NCBI RefSeq assembly: GCF_017355875.1
Contig: NZ_JAFEWC010000003.1
Span: 749,001 to 813,000, forward strand
Source of the DNA: Aridibaculum aurantiacum
Lineage (GTDB): Bacteria > Bacteroidota > Bacteroidia > Chitinophagales > Chitinophagaceae
DNA length: 64,000 nucleotides
Direction: 5' to 3'
Numbering within the stretch: the stretch's first letter is position 1; each line of letters opens with the position of its first letter. The position numbers were made by a program, and so were the translations under genes. The notes beneath the pieces were generated by a model. That model searched no databases. It was not told where the DNA came from and saw nothing but the letters and a program-made list of their open reading frames with translations. Below, one piece after another: positions 17,393 to 25,244 of this stretch.

Positions 17393-17905
17393 ATGAAAAA
17401 GACATTCCTCATCCCGTTTTTTGTTCTCTCCTTCATATTGAGTTTTATAACAGTAAAGGCTCAGATTCAACGGCCCGGCATCATGCTTGGCGGCAATGTA
17501 AATTATGCAAAACCCACTGGTAGCTTTGCCGATCAGTATAGTTATGGTATAGGTGCAGAAGCACTCGCCGGGGTAGGATTGGGTAAATCATTTATAGTAG
17601 GTACAGTAGGAATAGCCACTTTCCGGGCGCACAATAAAGGCACTGGACATATAACCTATATGCCTATAAAAGGAGGCGTGCGGCACTACCTTGTTAGCAG
17701 GATCGTTTTTGTAAATGCTGATCTTGGGGTTGGTGTTATAAAGCACCAGTCGCACACGTACAACCAGTTTATTGGAGGTGTGGGCGCAGGTGTACGTTTT
17801 ATGGGAATAGAAGGTGCCTTATACTACGACAACTGGCGAAATCACAATGGTGGCGGGTTCAACAACAACGTGTTGTTCAAAGTAGGAACCAGTTTTGTTC
17901 TTTAG
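17393..17905 (+). CDS. Small outer-membrane beta-barrel protein
   Basis: The 170-aa protein starts with a signal peptide (MKKTFLIPFFVLSFILSFITVKAQ). The rest is a run of short amphipathic strands rich in Gly and aromatic residues, ending NNVLFKVGTSFVL. It resembles eight-stranded outer-membrane barrels. No specific family could be named. It is divergent from the barrel gene at 16554-17276, which may share the intergenic control region. Confidence 0.72.
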   Translation: MKKTFLIPFFVLSFILSFITVKAQIQRPGIMLGGNVNYAKPTGSFADQYSYGIGAEALAGVGLGKSFIVGTVGIATFRAHNKGTGHITYMPIKGGVRHYLVSRIVFVNADLGVGVIKHQSHTYNQFIGGVGAGVRFMGIEGALYYDNWRNHNGGGFNNNVLFKVGTSFVL

Positions 17906-17922
17906 AAAATAATAATATTTAA

Positions 17923-17975
17923 AATGAAAAAGGTTTTGATCTAAGCTGCTGCTGTTGATCAAAACCTTTTTCATT
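17923..17975. terminator. Long bidirectional terminator
   Basis: Nineteen-base perfect arms (17923-17941 and 17957-17975; core AAGGTTTTGATC) enclose a 15-nt loop. The A-rich and T-rich tracts inside the stem serve both strands. It lies between the small barrel gene and the convergent dapB. Confidence 0.85.
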
Positions 17976-17991
17976 AGCAATAAATTACATG

Positions 17992-18705
17992 CTATAGTCC
18001 AAGCACGTCTCTCATATTGAAGATACCCGTTTTATATTTTAAGAATTCAGCTGCTGCCACAGCTCCTGAAGCAAAGCCGGTGCGGTTGTGCGCTGTATGA
18101 ATGATCTCAATATCATCAATAGGTGAAGAATATTTTACATGATGTGTTCCGGGTGCAGGGTCCACTCTTTCACTTATGATTTGCAGCTGGCTCTTGTCTT
18201 CTGATGGTTCATTTATCCAGTTCTTTTTTTGTTTGATTTGCTCCAACACCTGCTCCGCAAGAGTAATAGCAGTACCACTTGGCGAATCTTTCTTTTGTGT
18301 ATGATGCACTTCTTTTAGCTCTACATCATAATCATAATTAGCCATCAGCTTTGCCAGGTATTTATTTACTTCAAAGAATAAGTTGACACCAATACTGTAA
18401 TTGCTGGCATATACTAGCGCACCATTATTCTGCTCGCAATGTTGTTTTACCTCTTCCCACTGTGCCAGCCAACCTGTTGATCCACTCACTACAGGAACAC
18501 CTGCGCTTAAGCACTGCTTTATATTCTCTACTGCGCTTTCAGGACCAGTAAACTCTATGGCTACATCAGCTTTCTGCAGGTTAGCATCCGTCATTTCTTC
18601 CGTATTATCTATGGTTATCTTCAGCACTATCTCATGTCCTTTCGCCACAGCAATTTCTTCTATTGCTTTACCCATTTTGCCATAACCTATCAATGCTATT
18701 TTCAT
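17992..18705 (-). CDS. dapB: 4-hydroxy-tetrahydrodipicolinate reductase
   Basis: DapB reduces 4-hydroxy-tetrahydrodipicolinate in the lysine/diaminopimelate pathway and so feeds peptidoglycan synthesis. The 237-aa protein has the nucleotide motif IGYGKMGKAI at the N-terminus and the catalytic EVHHTQKKDSPSGTA segment (His and Lys). HTAHNRTGFASGA lies near the C-terminus. It is shorter than the E. coli enzyme (273 aa), as usual in Bacteroidota. It is the last gene of the parA-parB-DUF5683-dapB cluster, 40 bp after DUF5683. Confidence 0.96.
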   Translation of the reverse strand: MKIALIGYGKMGKAIEEIAVAKGHEIVLKITIDNTEEMTDANLQKADVAIEFTGPESAVENIKQCLSAGVPVVSGSTGWLAQWEEVKQHCEQNNGALVYASNYSIGVNLFFEVNKYLAKLMANYDYDVELKEVHHTQKKDSPSGTAITLAEQVLEQIKQKKNWINEPSEDKSQLQIISERVDPAPGTHHVKYSSPIDDIEIIHTAHNRTGFASGAVAAAEFLKYKTGIFNMRDVLGL

Positions 18706-18745
18706 AGTATAAAAATTAAGAAGTGCGAATGTAAATTATATATGG

Positions 18746-19396
18746 CTAGCGTGCCATCAACATCCTTTTGGTGGAGGTGTTCTTTGGAGACAGCACCAGG
18801 CTAAACCCCGGGCGGTTGAAATCAATGTTCGGTTTCACTTTTAGCGAAAGGTCATCGCTTACATCAAACTCTTTGAGATGCGCAAAAACAGTGGCGTCTA
18901 CTACATTAAGTCCCCAGGCCAGTATAAAGAATAGGACAGAGTAGTCCCTGTTTCGCCTGAAATCATTTCGATAAAAGCGCAATGATTCCGGTGATAGTTC
19001 AGAAAGGTCTCTATGAATTTCGCCAAAGCGGGAAGAGTCGTTATCAACCTTTATCTCGTAGGCAAAACGTGTTCTTTTATACCAGGTATTGTTGTAGATG
19101 TAAAAACCTGCAGGCACGCCCAGTGCAGCGTATACTACAGGTATCATCAGGTAGCGTTTGGTATATGCCTGTCCCCATCCTGGTAAGATAGCAGAACGTA
19201 TGGTTGCTTTTTTGGGACTGAAAGCTTGCGCTTCTACCTTAACGCCTGGAGCAATTGTTACACTATCTTTTTGAAAAGCAGGATTCGTACGAAGCAGTGT
19301 AGAGTCTTGAGAGAGCGTAAGCGTATCATTTGCAACTTGTGCATTAGCTGCTTTAGAAAAAAGCAGTACCATCAAAAGGAAAAGTATACGCCTCAT
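18746..19396 (-). CDS. DUF5683 domain protein
   Basis: The 216-aa protein has a signal peptide (MRRILFLLMVLLFSKAANAQ) and the DUF5683 core KKATIRSAILPGWGQAYTKR followed by a hydrophobic helix (YLMIPVVYAALGVPAGFYIY). A second hydrophobic segment lies near residues 150-165. The function is unknown. The neighbourhood parA-parB-DUF5683-dapB recurs in Bacteroidota, as I recall it, which suggests an envelope or division-linked role. It begins 8 bp after parB. Confidence 0.85.
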   Translation of the reverse strand: MRRILFLLMVLLFSKAANAQVANDTLTLSQDSTLLRTNPAFQKDSVTIAPGVKVEAQAFSPKKATIRSAILPGWGQAYTKRYLMIPVVYAALGVPAGFYIYNNTWYKRTRFAYEIKVDNDSSRFGEIHRDLSELSPESLRFYRNDFRRNRDYSVLFFILAWGLNVVDATVFAHLKEFDVSDDLSLKVKPNIDFNRPGFSLVLSPKNTSTKRMLMAR

Positions 19397-19404
19397 ATAT
19401 ATTG

Positions 19405-20322
19405 TTAGCTCACCTGCACATTCATCTGCTCAAGTATTTTGTTCAGCTCCTGCAAAGAATAATAATCGATGCTGATGCTGCCATATCCTTTCTTGTTATG
19501 TGCAAGTTTCACTTTCGTTCCAAAATGCGTGGCCAGGTTATCTTCTATGCGTTTATAGGCTGGTGGTAGTCCTGCTTTCACCTCAGTTTTAGCAGGCTTC
19601 TCATCACTTTTATAAAGTTTTCTTACCAGCTCTTCTGTTTGTCTTACACTCAGTCCTTTGCCTCTGATCTCATTAAAGATGTATAGTTGCTTATCTACGG
19701 TGTCTACGTTTACAATAGCTCTTGCATGACCCATGCTAAGGCTGCCATTGCGTACAGCCAGTTGTATATCCGGTGGAAGTTTTAGCAAACGGATGTAATT
19801 GGTAACGGTACTTCTTTCTTTACCCATCCGCTCAGCTACTTGTTCCTGCGTGTAATTCAATTCCTCCATCATCCGCTTATAGCTAAGGGCAACTTCAATA
19901 GAATTGAGGTTTTCACGCTGCAAGTTCTCAAGCAGGGCTAGTTCCAGCAGTTGCTGATCGTTAGCCTGGCGAACATAAGCTGGAATATCAGCAAGTCCGG
20001 CCATTTTACTTGCCCTATACCTGCGCTCACCACTTATCAGCTGGTATTTGCCATCTTTTATTTGCGAAACAGTTATTGGTTGAATGATGTCGTGCATCTT
20101 AATAGATGCTGCCAGTTCATTCAACGCTTGTTCATCAAAATCGCGACGTGGCTGCTTTGGGTTGATTGTAATACTGGAAATAGGAATCCGGTTGATACCG
20201 GTTGCTTTTTCAACAACGGGTTCTTTTAAGTTGCCTTCAGTTGTCTTCAGGTCAGAGTTGATATTCTGTAAAAGACTTCTTATTCCTTTTCCTAACGCGT
20301 CTTTTTTGGTGGGTCCAGCCAT
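19405..20322 (-). CDS. parB: Chromosome-partitioning protein ParB
   Basis: ParB binds parS near the origin, spreads along DNA as a CTP-dependent clamp, and with ParA segregates the chromosome. The 305-aa protein has a basic N-terminus (KKDALGKGIRSLL) of the kind that contacts ParA. The ParB/Srx CTPase domain follows (ITINPKQPRRDFDEQALNELAASI; LISGERRYRASKMAG), then a helix-turn-helix region (YTQEQVAERMGKERSTVTNYIRLLKLP) and a C-terminal dimerisation region. A strong intrinsic terminator lies between parA and this gene. No consensus parS was found in the window. Confidence 0.97.
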   Translation of the reverse strand: MAGPTKKDALGKGIRSLLQNINSDLKTTEGNLKEPVVEKATGINRIPISSITINPKQPRRDFDEQALNELAASIKMHDIIQPITVSQIKDGKYQLISGERRYRASKMAGLADIPAYVRQANDQQLLELALLENLQRENLNSIEVALSYKRMMEELNYTQEQVAERMGKERSTVTNYIRLLKLPPDIQLAVRNGSLSMGHARAIVNVDTVDKQLYIFNEIRGKGLSVRQTEELVRKLYKSDEKPAKTEVKAGLPPAYKRIEDNLATHFGTKVKLAHNKKGYGSISIDYYSLQELNKILEQMNVQVS

Positions 20323-20336
20323 ATTCCGTTTTTTCT

Positions 20337-20370
20337 AAAAAAAGCTATCTCACGTGGGTGCAGATAGCTT
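20337..20370 (-). terminator. Intrinsic terminator between parA and parB
   Basis: Arms AAGCTATCT (20342-20350) and AGATAGCTT (20362-20370) with an 11-nt loop are followed on the minus strand by seven T residues (20343-20337). It lies 15 nt before the parB ATG, so transcripts from parA should partly stop here. The loop contains CACGTG, the core hexamer of parS, but the flanks do not match parS. Confidence 0.75.
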
Positions 20371-20420
20371 GATGATTTATTTAATGCGCAAGGCGTTGCC
20401 TGTCGCTTCGTATTTATAAG

Positions 20421-21221
20421 TTAATCTAAGATCCTTTCTTCCTGGGTGATCTTTGTAAGGTCATTCTTTTGCAATATCTCCTTCGCCAGGTTCAGGTAGT
20501 TAACAGCACCTTTACTGTCGGAGTCGTATAAGATCACTGGTTTACCAAAACTTGGCGCTTCACTTAATCTTGTATTCCTGTGAATGATCGTGCTGAAAAC
20601 CATTTCATCGAAGTGGCGCCTTACTTCGCTTACTACCTGGTTACAAAGACGTAAACGACCATCGTACATGGTCATCAAAATTCCTTCAATCTGTAAGCCC
20701 GGGTTCAACCTGTTTTGAACAATCTTAATCGTATTCAACAACTTTCCTAAACCTTCCAAAGCGAAGAACTCACACTGAACCGGAACAATTACGCTGTCAG
20801 CAGCTACTAATGCATTAACCGTAATTAGCCCAAGCGAAGGCGAACAGTCAATAACAATGAAATCATATTTATCTCTTACCGCATCCAGCAAATTCTTCAT
20901 CACCATTTCGCGGTTCGGGTAATTGATCATTTCAATCTCAGCACCTACCAAATCAATGTGTGAAGGGATAACATCCAAAAATGGAATGTCGCTTTTCAGT
21001 ATTACATCTTCAGCGGTAGCATTATTCACCATGCAATCGTACAGGCTGCTGGTAATGTTGTGCAGGTCGAAACCAACACCGGTGGTGCTGTTAGCTTGCG
21101 GATCAGCATCTACCAGCAAAGTTCTGTATTCCAATACTGCAAAGCTTGCTGCAAGATTTATAGCAGAAGTTGTTTTACCAACTCCACCTTTTTGATTTGC
21201 TACGCCAATTATTCTGCCCAT
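20421..21221 (-). CDS. parA: Chromosome-partitioning ATPase ParA
   Basis: ParA/Soj is a deviant Walker-type ATPase that binds DNA as an ATP dimer and moves ParB-parS complexes. The 266-aa protein begins [20 protein letters not shown], the deviant P-loop with the signature lysine. It continues with [10 protein letters not shown] and [18 protein letters not shown], and contains the [15 protein letters not shown] segment typical of the chromosomal type. It lies 98 bp upstream of parB and 40 bp downstream of the UPF0173 gene. Confidence 0.97.
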   Translation of the reverse strand: MGRIIGVANQKGGVGKTTSAINLAASFAVLEYRTLLVDADPQANSTTGVGFDLHNITSSLYDCMVNNATAEDVILKSDIPFLDVIPSHIDLVGAEIEMINYPNREMVMKNLLDAVRDKYDFIVIDCSPSLGLITVNALVAADSVIVPVQCEFFALEGLGKLLNTIKIVQNRLNPGLQIEGILMTMYDGRLRLCNQVVSEVRRHFDEMVFSTIIHRNTRLSEAPSFGKPVILYDSDSKGAVNYLNLAKEILQKNDLTKITQEERILD

Positions 21222-21261
21222 GTAGTTTTTTCGGTTTCAGGTCTTGTATTAAAAGAAAAGC

Positions 21262-21942
21262 TTATAATTTGATTGTTTCGCCAATTCCCGGCAATAGTAA
21301 CTCTTTTCCGGCAGCCTTGAAGTCGGCCTTAGCTAATTCTATATCAATTTTAATATAACCAAATGTGTTGTAGTGTACACCAACCACCTTATCGCACTGC
21401 ACAAATTCTGCTGCAACAATGGCATCAGCTACATCCATTGTAAAGTTGTCGCCAATAGGAAGTACCGCGAAATCCAGTTTGGTCCACCTCGGAATAAGCT
21501 GCATATCAAGTGTTAGAGAAGTGTCGCCGGCAAAATAAAAATTGCCTTCAGATGAATTGACAATGAATCCCATCGGATTGCCGCCATAAGTGCCGTCGGG
21601 TAAGCTGCTGCTATGTTGCGCCACCACGCACTTTACGGTACCAAATTCAAAATGCCACTTGCCGCCGGTATTCATCGGGTGAGTGTTTTCCACTCCCTGT
21701 TTATTCAGCCATTCATGTATCTCGTAGCTGGCCACAACTTTAGCACCGGTTCGTTTTGCTATACTTACACAATCTGCTATATGATCTGTATGACCATGAC
21801 TAAGCAGGATAAAGTCTGCTTCTATGCTATCTACGTCTATATCCTTAGCCAGTTCGTTATAAGTAATGAAAGGGTCAAACAAGATTTTCTTGCCTTTTAT
21901 TTCTACCGCAAAACATGACTGGCCGTAATAAGTAAATTTCAT
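21262..21942 (-). CDS. UPF0173 metal-dependent hydrolase (metallo-beta-lactamase fold)
   Basis: The 226-aa protein belongs to the UPF0173 branch of the metallo-beta-lactamase fold. It begins MKFTYYGQSCFAVEIKGKKI, carries the zinc motif SHGHTDHIAD, FYFAGDTSL for the bridging Asp, and VGVHYNTFGYI for the last His. The catalytic substrate is unknown for this family. It is the first gene of the minus-strand cluster leading into parA. The order may be incidental, since the function does not clearly relate to partitioning. Confidence 0.9.
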   Translation of the reverse strand: MKFTYYGQSCFAVEIKGKKILFDPFITYNELAKDIDVDSIEADFILLSHGHTDHIADCVSIAKRTGAKVVASYEIHEWLNKQGVENTHPMNTGGKWHFEFGTVKCVVAQHSSSLPDGTYGGNPMGFIVNSSEGNFYFAGDTSLTLDMQLIPRWTKLDFAVLPIGDNFTMDVADAIVAAEFVQCDKVVGVHYNTFGYIKIDIELAKADFKAAGKELLLPGIGETIKL

Positions 21943-21999
21943 ATGGTACTATTTAATTGTGTATAATAACGTCTAAACCATCTTCACTGAAATTCCCGC

Positions 22000-22036
22000 A
22001 ATCTCAATATCTCAAAATCTTTAATCCTCAAATCTG
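22000..22036. repeat. AATCTCAA-type simple repeat
   Basis: Imperfect units (AATCTCAAT, ATCTCAAA, AATCTTTAATCC, TCAAATCTG) form a 37-bp AT-rich tract in the spacer between UPF0173 and the metallophosphoesterase. It resembles the AAATCTAAA tract near 57070. Confidence 0.5.
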
Positions 22037-22155
22037 ATCCTTCAGGTGGCCAAAAATACTGCATCCCGCAAATAATCAACTGATTTGGCTACATATGGAT
22101 CGGGTAAGTTTTCAACACACGGCGCTGTGTAGCCTGTAGCATGCACAGTTGCTTT

Positions 22156-22163
22156 TACTTTTG
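22156..22163 (+). promoter_or_regulatory. -7 promoter element of the metallophosphoesterase gene
   Basis: TACTTTTG matches TAnnTTTG exactly and ends 13 bp before the ATG at 22177. No TTG is seen at the -33 position. The box would lie inside any longer reading frame from 22141, which supports the downstream start. Confidence 0.5.
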
Positions 22164-22176
22164 CAAAAATCAAAAT

Positions 22177-23424
22177 ATGCGTAACCGGGGCACTTGGTGG
22201 ATTATCATTCTTATAATGCTTATGCTCGACCTGTACGTGTTCCAGGTGATCAAGGCATTGGCTAGCGGCGCTTCAGACAGGGTTAGGTTGACTATTTATT
22301 CCATTTACTGGATCATATCAATTGCTGCTATAGTTGTTATGGTTATCCTTCCATTTGTTAACTACGAAACATGGCCAAAAAGCATTCGTACCTATCTATT
22401 TGCCACCATCGTAGGTTTATTTTTTGCCAAACTAATAGCTTCTGTATTCTTTCTACTAGATGATATCAGGCGGCTATTGATGTGGCTGATGGGAAGGATA
22501 TTTCCAAACTTCGGCCCTAAGTTCGTAGATGAAGGGAACGTTATCAGCAGATCGGCATTCTTAAGTTGGTTAGGATTAGGCATTGGTTCTACTTTGTTTG
22601 GTACGCTGGTGTATGGCTTTAGCAATAAATATAATTACCAGGTACGGCGGGTAAAACTAAAATTCGATAACCTGCCGGCGGGCTTTCGCGGCACGCGGAT
22701 CGTTCACATCAGCGATATTCATGCAGGAAGTTTTGATAATAAGGCTGCAGTGGAAAAAGGCATAAGCACCATCATGAAGCAAAACGCTGACCTTATTCTT
22801 TTTACTGGTGATATGGTGAATGACAGGGCTACTGAAATGGAGAACTACAAGGATGTTTTTAATAAACTGAGTGCTCCACTTGGTGTCTTTAGCGTATTGG
22901 GTAACCACGATTACGGCGACTATGTAAACTGGGAAAGCCGGGAGCAAAAGGCACAAAACCTGGCAAACCTGGCAAAACTACAACAGGAGATGGGATGGCG
23001 ACTGCTTATGAATGAACATGTGGCACTAGAAAAAAATGGTGACCAGATAGCACTCTTGGGAATAGAAAACTGGAGTATGAAAGGGCGTTTTCCTAAATAT
23101 GGTAAAATGGATAAAGCGTATGCCGGTGCCGAACAATATCCATTTAAGATTTTGATGAGCCACGATCCAAGCCATTGGGATGGACAGGTAAGGCCGGAAT
23201 ACCCGCAGATTGACCTGATGCTTTCTGGGCACACACATGGTATGCAGTTTGGATTAAACAATCCATACTTCAAATGGAGCCCGGTACAATGGATGTACAA
23301 GCAATGGGCTGGATTATACGAGGAAGGCAGGCAGAAGCTTTATGTAAATCCTGGTTTTGGTTTTATTGGTTACCCCGGGCGAGTAGGTATTCTTCCTGAA
23401 ATTACTGTGCTGGAACTGGTATAA
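22177..23424 (+). CDS. Membrane-anchored metallophosphoesterase (YkuE-like)
   Basis: The 415-aa protein has about four membrane helices in residues 1-145 and then a calcineurin-like phosphoesterase domain. The metal ligands are in HISDIHAG, LFTGDMVN, LGNHDYGDY, LMSHDPSHWD and LSGHTHGMQFG, the complete family set. Family members hydrolyse phosphodiesters; some act on lipid A precursors, but the YkuE-like group has no agreed substrate. The catalytic domain may face the periplasm, which is inferred from the topology. The start was placed after the promoter-like TACTTTTG. Confidence 0.9.
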   Translation: MRNRGTWWIIILIMLMLDLYVFQVIKALASGASDRVRLTIYSIYWIISIAAIVVMVILPFVNYETWPKSIRTYLFATIVGLFFAKLIASVFFLLDDIRRLLMWLMGRIFPNFGPKFVDEGNVISRSAFLSWLGLGIGSTLFGTLVYGFSNKYNYQVRRVKLKFDNLPAGFRGTRIVHISDIHAGSFDNKAAVEKGISTIMKQNADLILFTGDMVNDRATEMENYKDVFNKLSAPLGVFSVLGNHDYGDYVNWESREQKAQNLANLAKLQQEMGWRLLMNEHVALEKNGDQIALLGIENWSMKGRFPKYGKMDKAYAGAEQYPFKILMSHDPSHWDGQVRPEYPQIDLMLSGHTHGMQFGLNNPYFKWSPVQWMYKQWAGLYEEGRQKLYVNPGFGFIGYPGRVGILPEITVLELV

Positions 23425-23456
23425 AAAATTGAACTTTAACTTGTAAACTATCACAA

Positions 23457-24452
23457 GTGAAAACTGCCTTTACCATATGTTTCTTGCTGCTGAATGTTGT
23501 TGTCTTTTCGCAGAAAGGAGATCGTTTATCAAAAGAGGATTCGCTAGCAATCATCAATGAATTGCGCGAAGAACTAAAACTAATGTTTGGCAGTAAAAAC
23601 GAAAGCTATGGCGATGTGAATGTGGGCGTTGGCTCTGGTTTCTTTCGTCCTGCTGACCTGCAACAAACAGCCACCATTGTAAGTAAGGCCGTATATAATT
23701 TAAATGGTGGTTACTATCATAAATCAGGTGCAGGCATTGACATGCGAACACTTTTTTTGAATGATGGCGGTTTTAAGTTTTTCCAGGGAGCCATTACTCC
23801 ATCATATAATTATATTAAGCAAAAAGCGTTTTCTGCCGGTGCCAGTTATACCCGTTATTTCTATGCAGACAGTTTATCGTTTGCTACAAGTCCTTTGGTA
23901 AACGAATGGCAGCTTTGGGGCAGGTTGAAAAAAGTGATCCTGCAACCAGGGCTGACTGTAAACTATGCCCACGGAACATATACAGAAGACATTCCCAGGC
24001 AAGGAAATACACCCGCGATGACCATCACAGAGAAAGCATCGGACTTTGGCCTGATGGGTTCTATAAGGCATAACTTCACATGGCTGGATGTTCTTTCAAC
24101 GGATGATGCAATAAGAATAACACCTACACTCTTGGCGGTTGCAGGTACCAGTAAATACGGGATGAACTTTGCCGTAGGAAGCGTTGCTAAAAACTTCAAC
24201 CGTTTTACCATAAAACCAAAAAAAGTAAAGCCAAAGAGAAACAACAATAACAACAACAACCAGCAGCCAACAACTTTTGAAGAAACTTTCTCTACCGGAT
24301 TTGCTATGCAGTCGGCTACGTTTGTGTTAGGCAGCGAGTATTCGTACAAATCGTTCTATATACAACCACAGTGGCTGGTCGATTATTCATTTTTAGCAAC
24401 TGAGAATAAATGGACTAACATTTTCAATGTTAGCATAGGCTTCACATTTTGA
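23457..24452 (+). CDS. Outer-membrane protein of unknown function
   Basis: The 331-aa protein uses a GTG start (23457); an in-frame TGA lies upstream at 23430. It has a signal peptide (MKTAFTICFLLLNVVVFSQ). The body is strand-rich with aromatic ends and closes with NIFNVSIGFTF, typical of a barrel. Residues 256-275 hold a Lys-rich and poly-Asn stretch (KPKKVKPKRNNNNNNNQQ), which is probably an exposed loop. It follows the phosphoesterase gene by 32 bp. Confidence 0.72.
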   Translation: MKTAFTICFLLLNVVVFSQKGDRLSKEDSLAIINELREELKLMFGSKNESYGDVNVGVGSGFFRPADLQQTATIVSKAVYNLNGGYYHKSGAGIDMRTLFLNDGGFKFFQGAITPSYNYIKQKAFSAGASYTRYFYADSLSFATSPLVNEWQLWGRLKKVILQPGLTVNYAHGTYTEDIPRQGNTPAMTITEKASDFGLMGSIRHNFTWLDVLSTDDAIRITPTLLAVAGTSKYGMNFAVGSVAKNFNRFTIKPKKVKPKRNNNNNNNQQPTTFEETFSTGFAMQSATFVLGSEYSYKSFYIQPQWLVDYSFLATENKWTNIFNVSIGFTF

Positions 24453-24500
24453 GCATCTTCTTTGGCATGATGATTGGAAAAGCTTGAAAAACAATAAAAT

Positions 24501-25091
24501 ATGAAAACTTTCCTATTAACTGCATTGGCATTTTGCCTCGTTTCCGGTACTGCTTTTTCTCAAGGTTTCAGGCTTGGGGTAAAAGCAGGAGCGAACCTAA
24601 CAAAAGTGAGTGGTAAATCTTTCAATGAAGAATTTGACCTGGGTTATCAACTGGGTGCTTTTTCTGAGATTGACTTCTCTAAAAAATTCGGTATTCAACC
24701 AGAGCTTCTTTACAGCCAGATTAATACAAAGAGAAGTTCCGGCTTCAATTCCATTTACAACAACATCAGCGATCCTAACGCCAGCAGCGATATCCAGCTA
24801 AAGTATCTTTCAATTCCAATCCTTCTTCGCTATAACATTGGCAACACGCTTACGCTAAACCTAGGTCCGCAGTTCAGCATACTGGTGGATGATAATGAAA
24901 ACCTGCTTCGTAACGGTGAAAAAGCATTTTCCAAAGGTGATTTCGGAATGGTAGGAGGAGTGACACTTAACCTGAGCAGGTTGCGTGTATATGGCAGGTA
25001 TATTGTAGGATTGAACAACATCAACGATATTGACGACCAGGATAAATGGAAGAGCCAGCAAATCCAACTTGGGCTTGGTCTACGTTTGTAA
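24501..25091 (+). CDS. PorT-family outer-membrane beta-barrel protein
   Basis: The 196-aa protein has a signal peptide (MKTFLLTALAFCLVSGTAFSQ) and the PorT/OMP_b-brl_2 pattern FRLGVKAGANLTKVSG, GYQLGAFSEIDFSKKFGIQPELLYSQ and LSIPILLRYNIGN. It ends IQLGLGLRL. In Porphyromonas PorT is a type IX secretion component, but this family is large and most members are of unknown function. No other secretion genes are nearby. It lies 48 bp after the preceding barrel gene. Confidence 0.85.
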   Translation: MKTFLLTALAFCLVSGTAFSQGFRLGVKAGANLTKVSGKSFNEEFDLGYQLGAFSEIDFSKKFGIQPELLYSQINTKRSSGFNSIYNNISDPNASSDIQLKYLSIPILLRYNIGNTLTLNLGPQFSILVDDNENLLRNGEKAFSKGDFGMVGGVTLNLSRLRVYGRYIVGLNNINDIDDQDKWKSQQIQLGLGLRL

Positions 25092-25114
25092 TTATACTAA
25101 TAAGAATGAAGTTT

Positions 25115-25141
25115 AAGCACTGCCGATGGCGGTGCTTTTTT
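25115..25141 (+). terminator. Terminator after the PorT-like gene
   Basis: Arms AAGCACTGCC (25115-25124) and GGCGGTGCTT (25128-25137), with one G-T pair and a 3-nt loop, are followed by TTTTT to 25140. Confidence 0.85.
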
Positions 25142-25244
25142 ATGCCAGTTTGGTACTTGCCGCATCTTTTTTCCGTAATGGCACCAATATTGAATTATTT
25201 TTACCCTCCTTAAAAATTTCTTTAACAGGAGGTTGAATGACATT

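Noticed and set aside
20351-20356. CACGTG as a possible parS site
   Set aside because: Only the central hexamer matches; the flanking bases do not fit the parS consensus TGTTTCACGTGAAACA, and the hairpin with T-run explains the sequence as a terminator.
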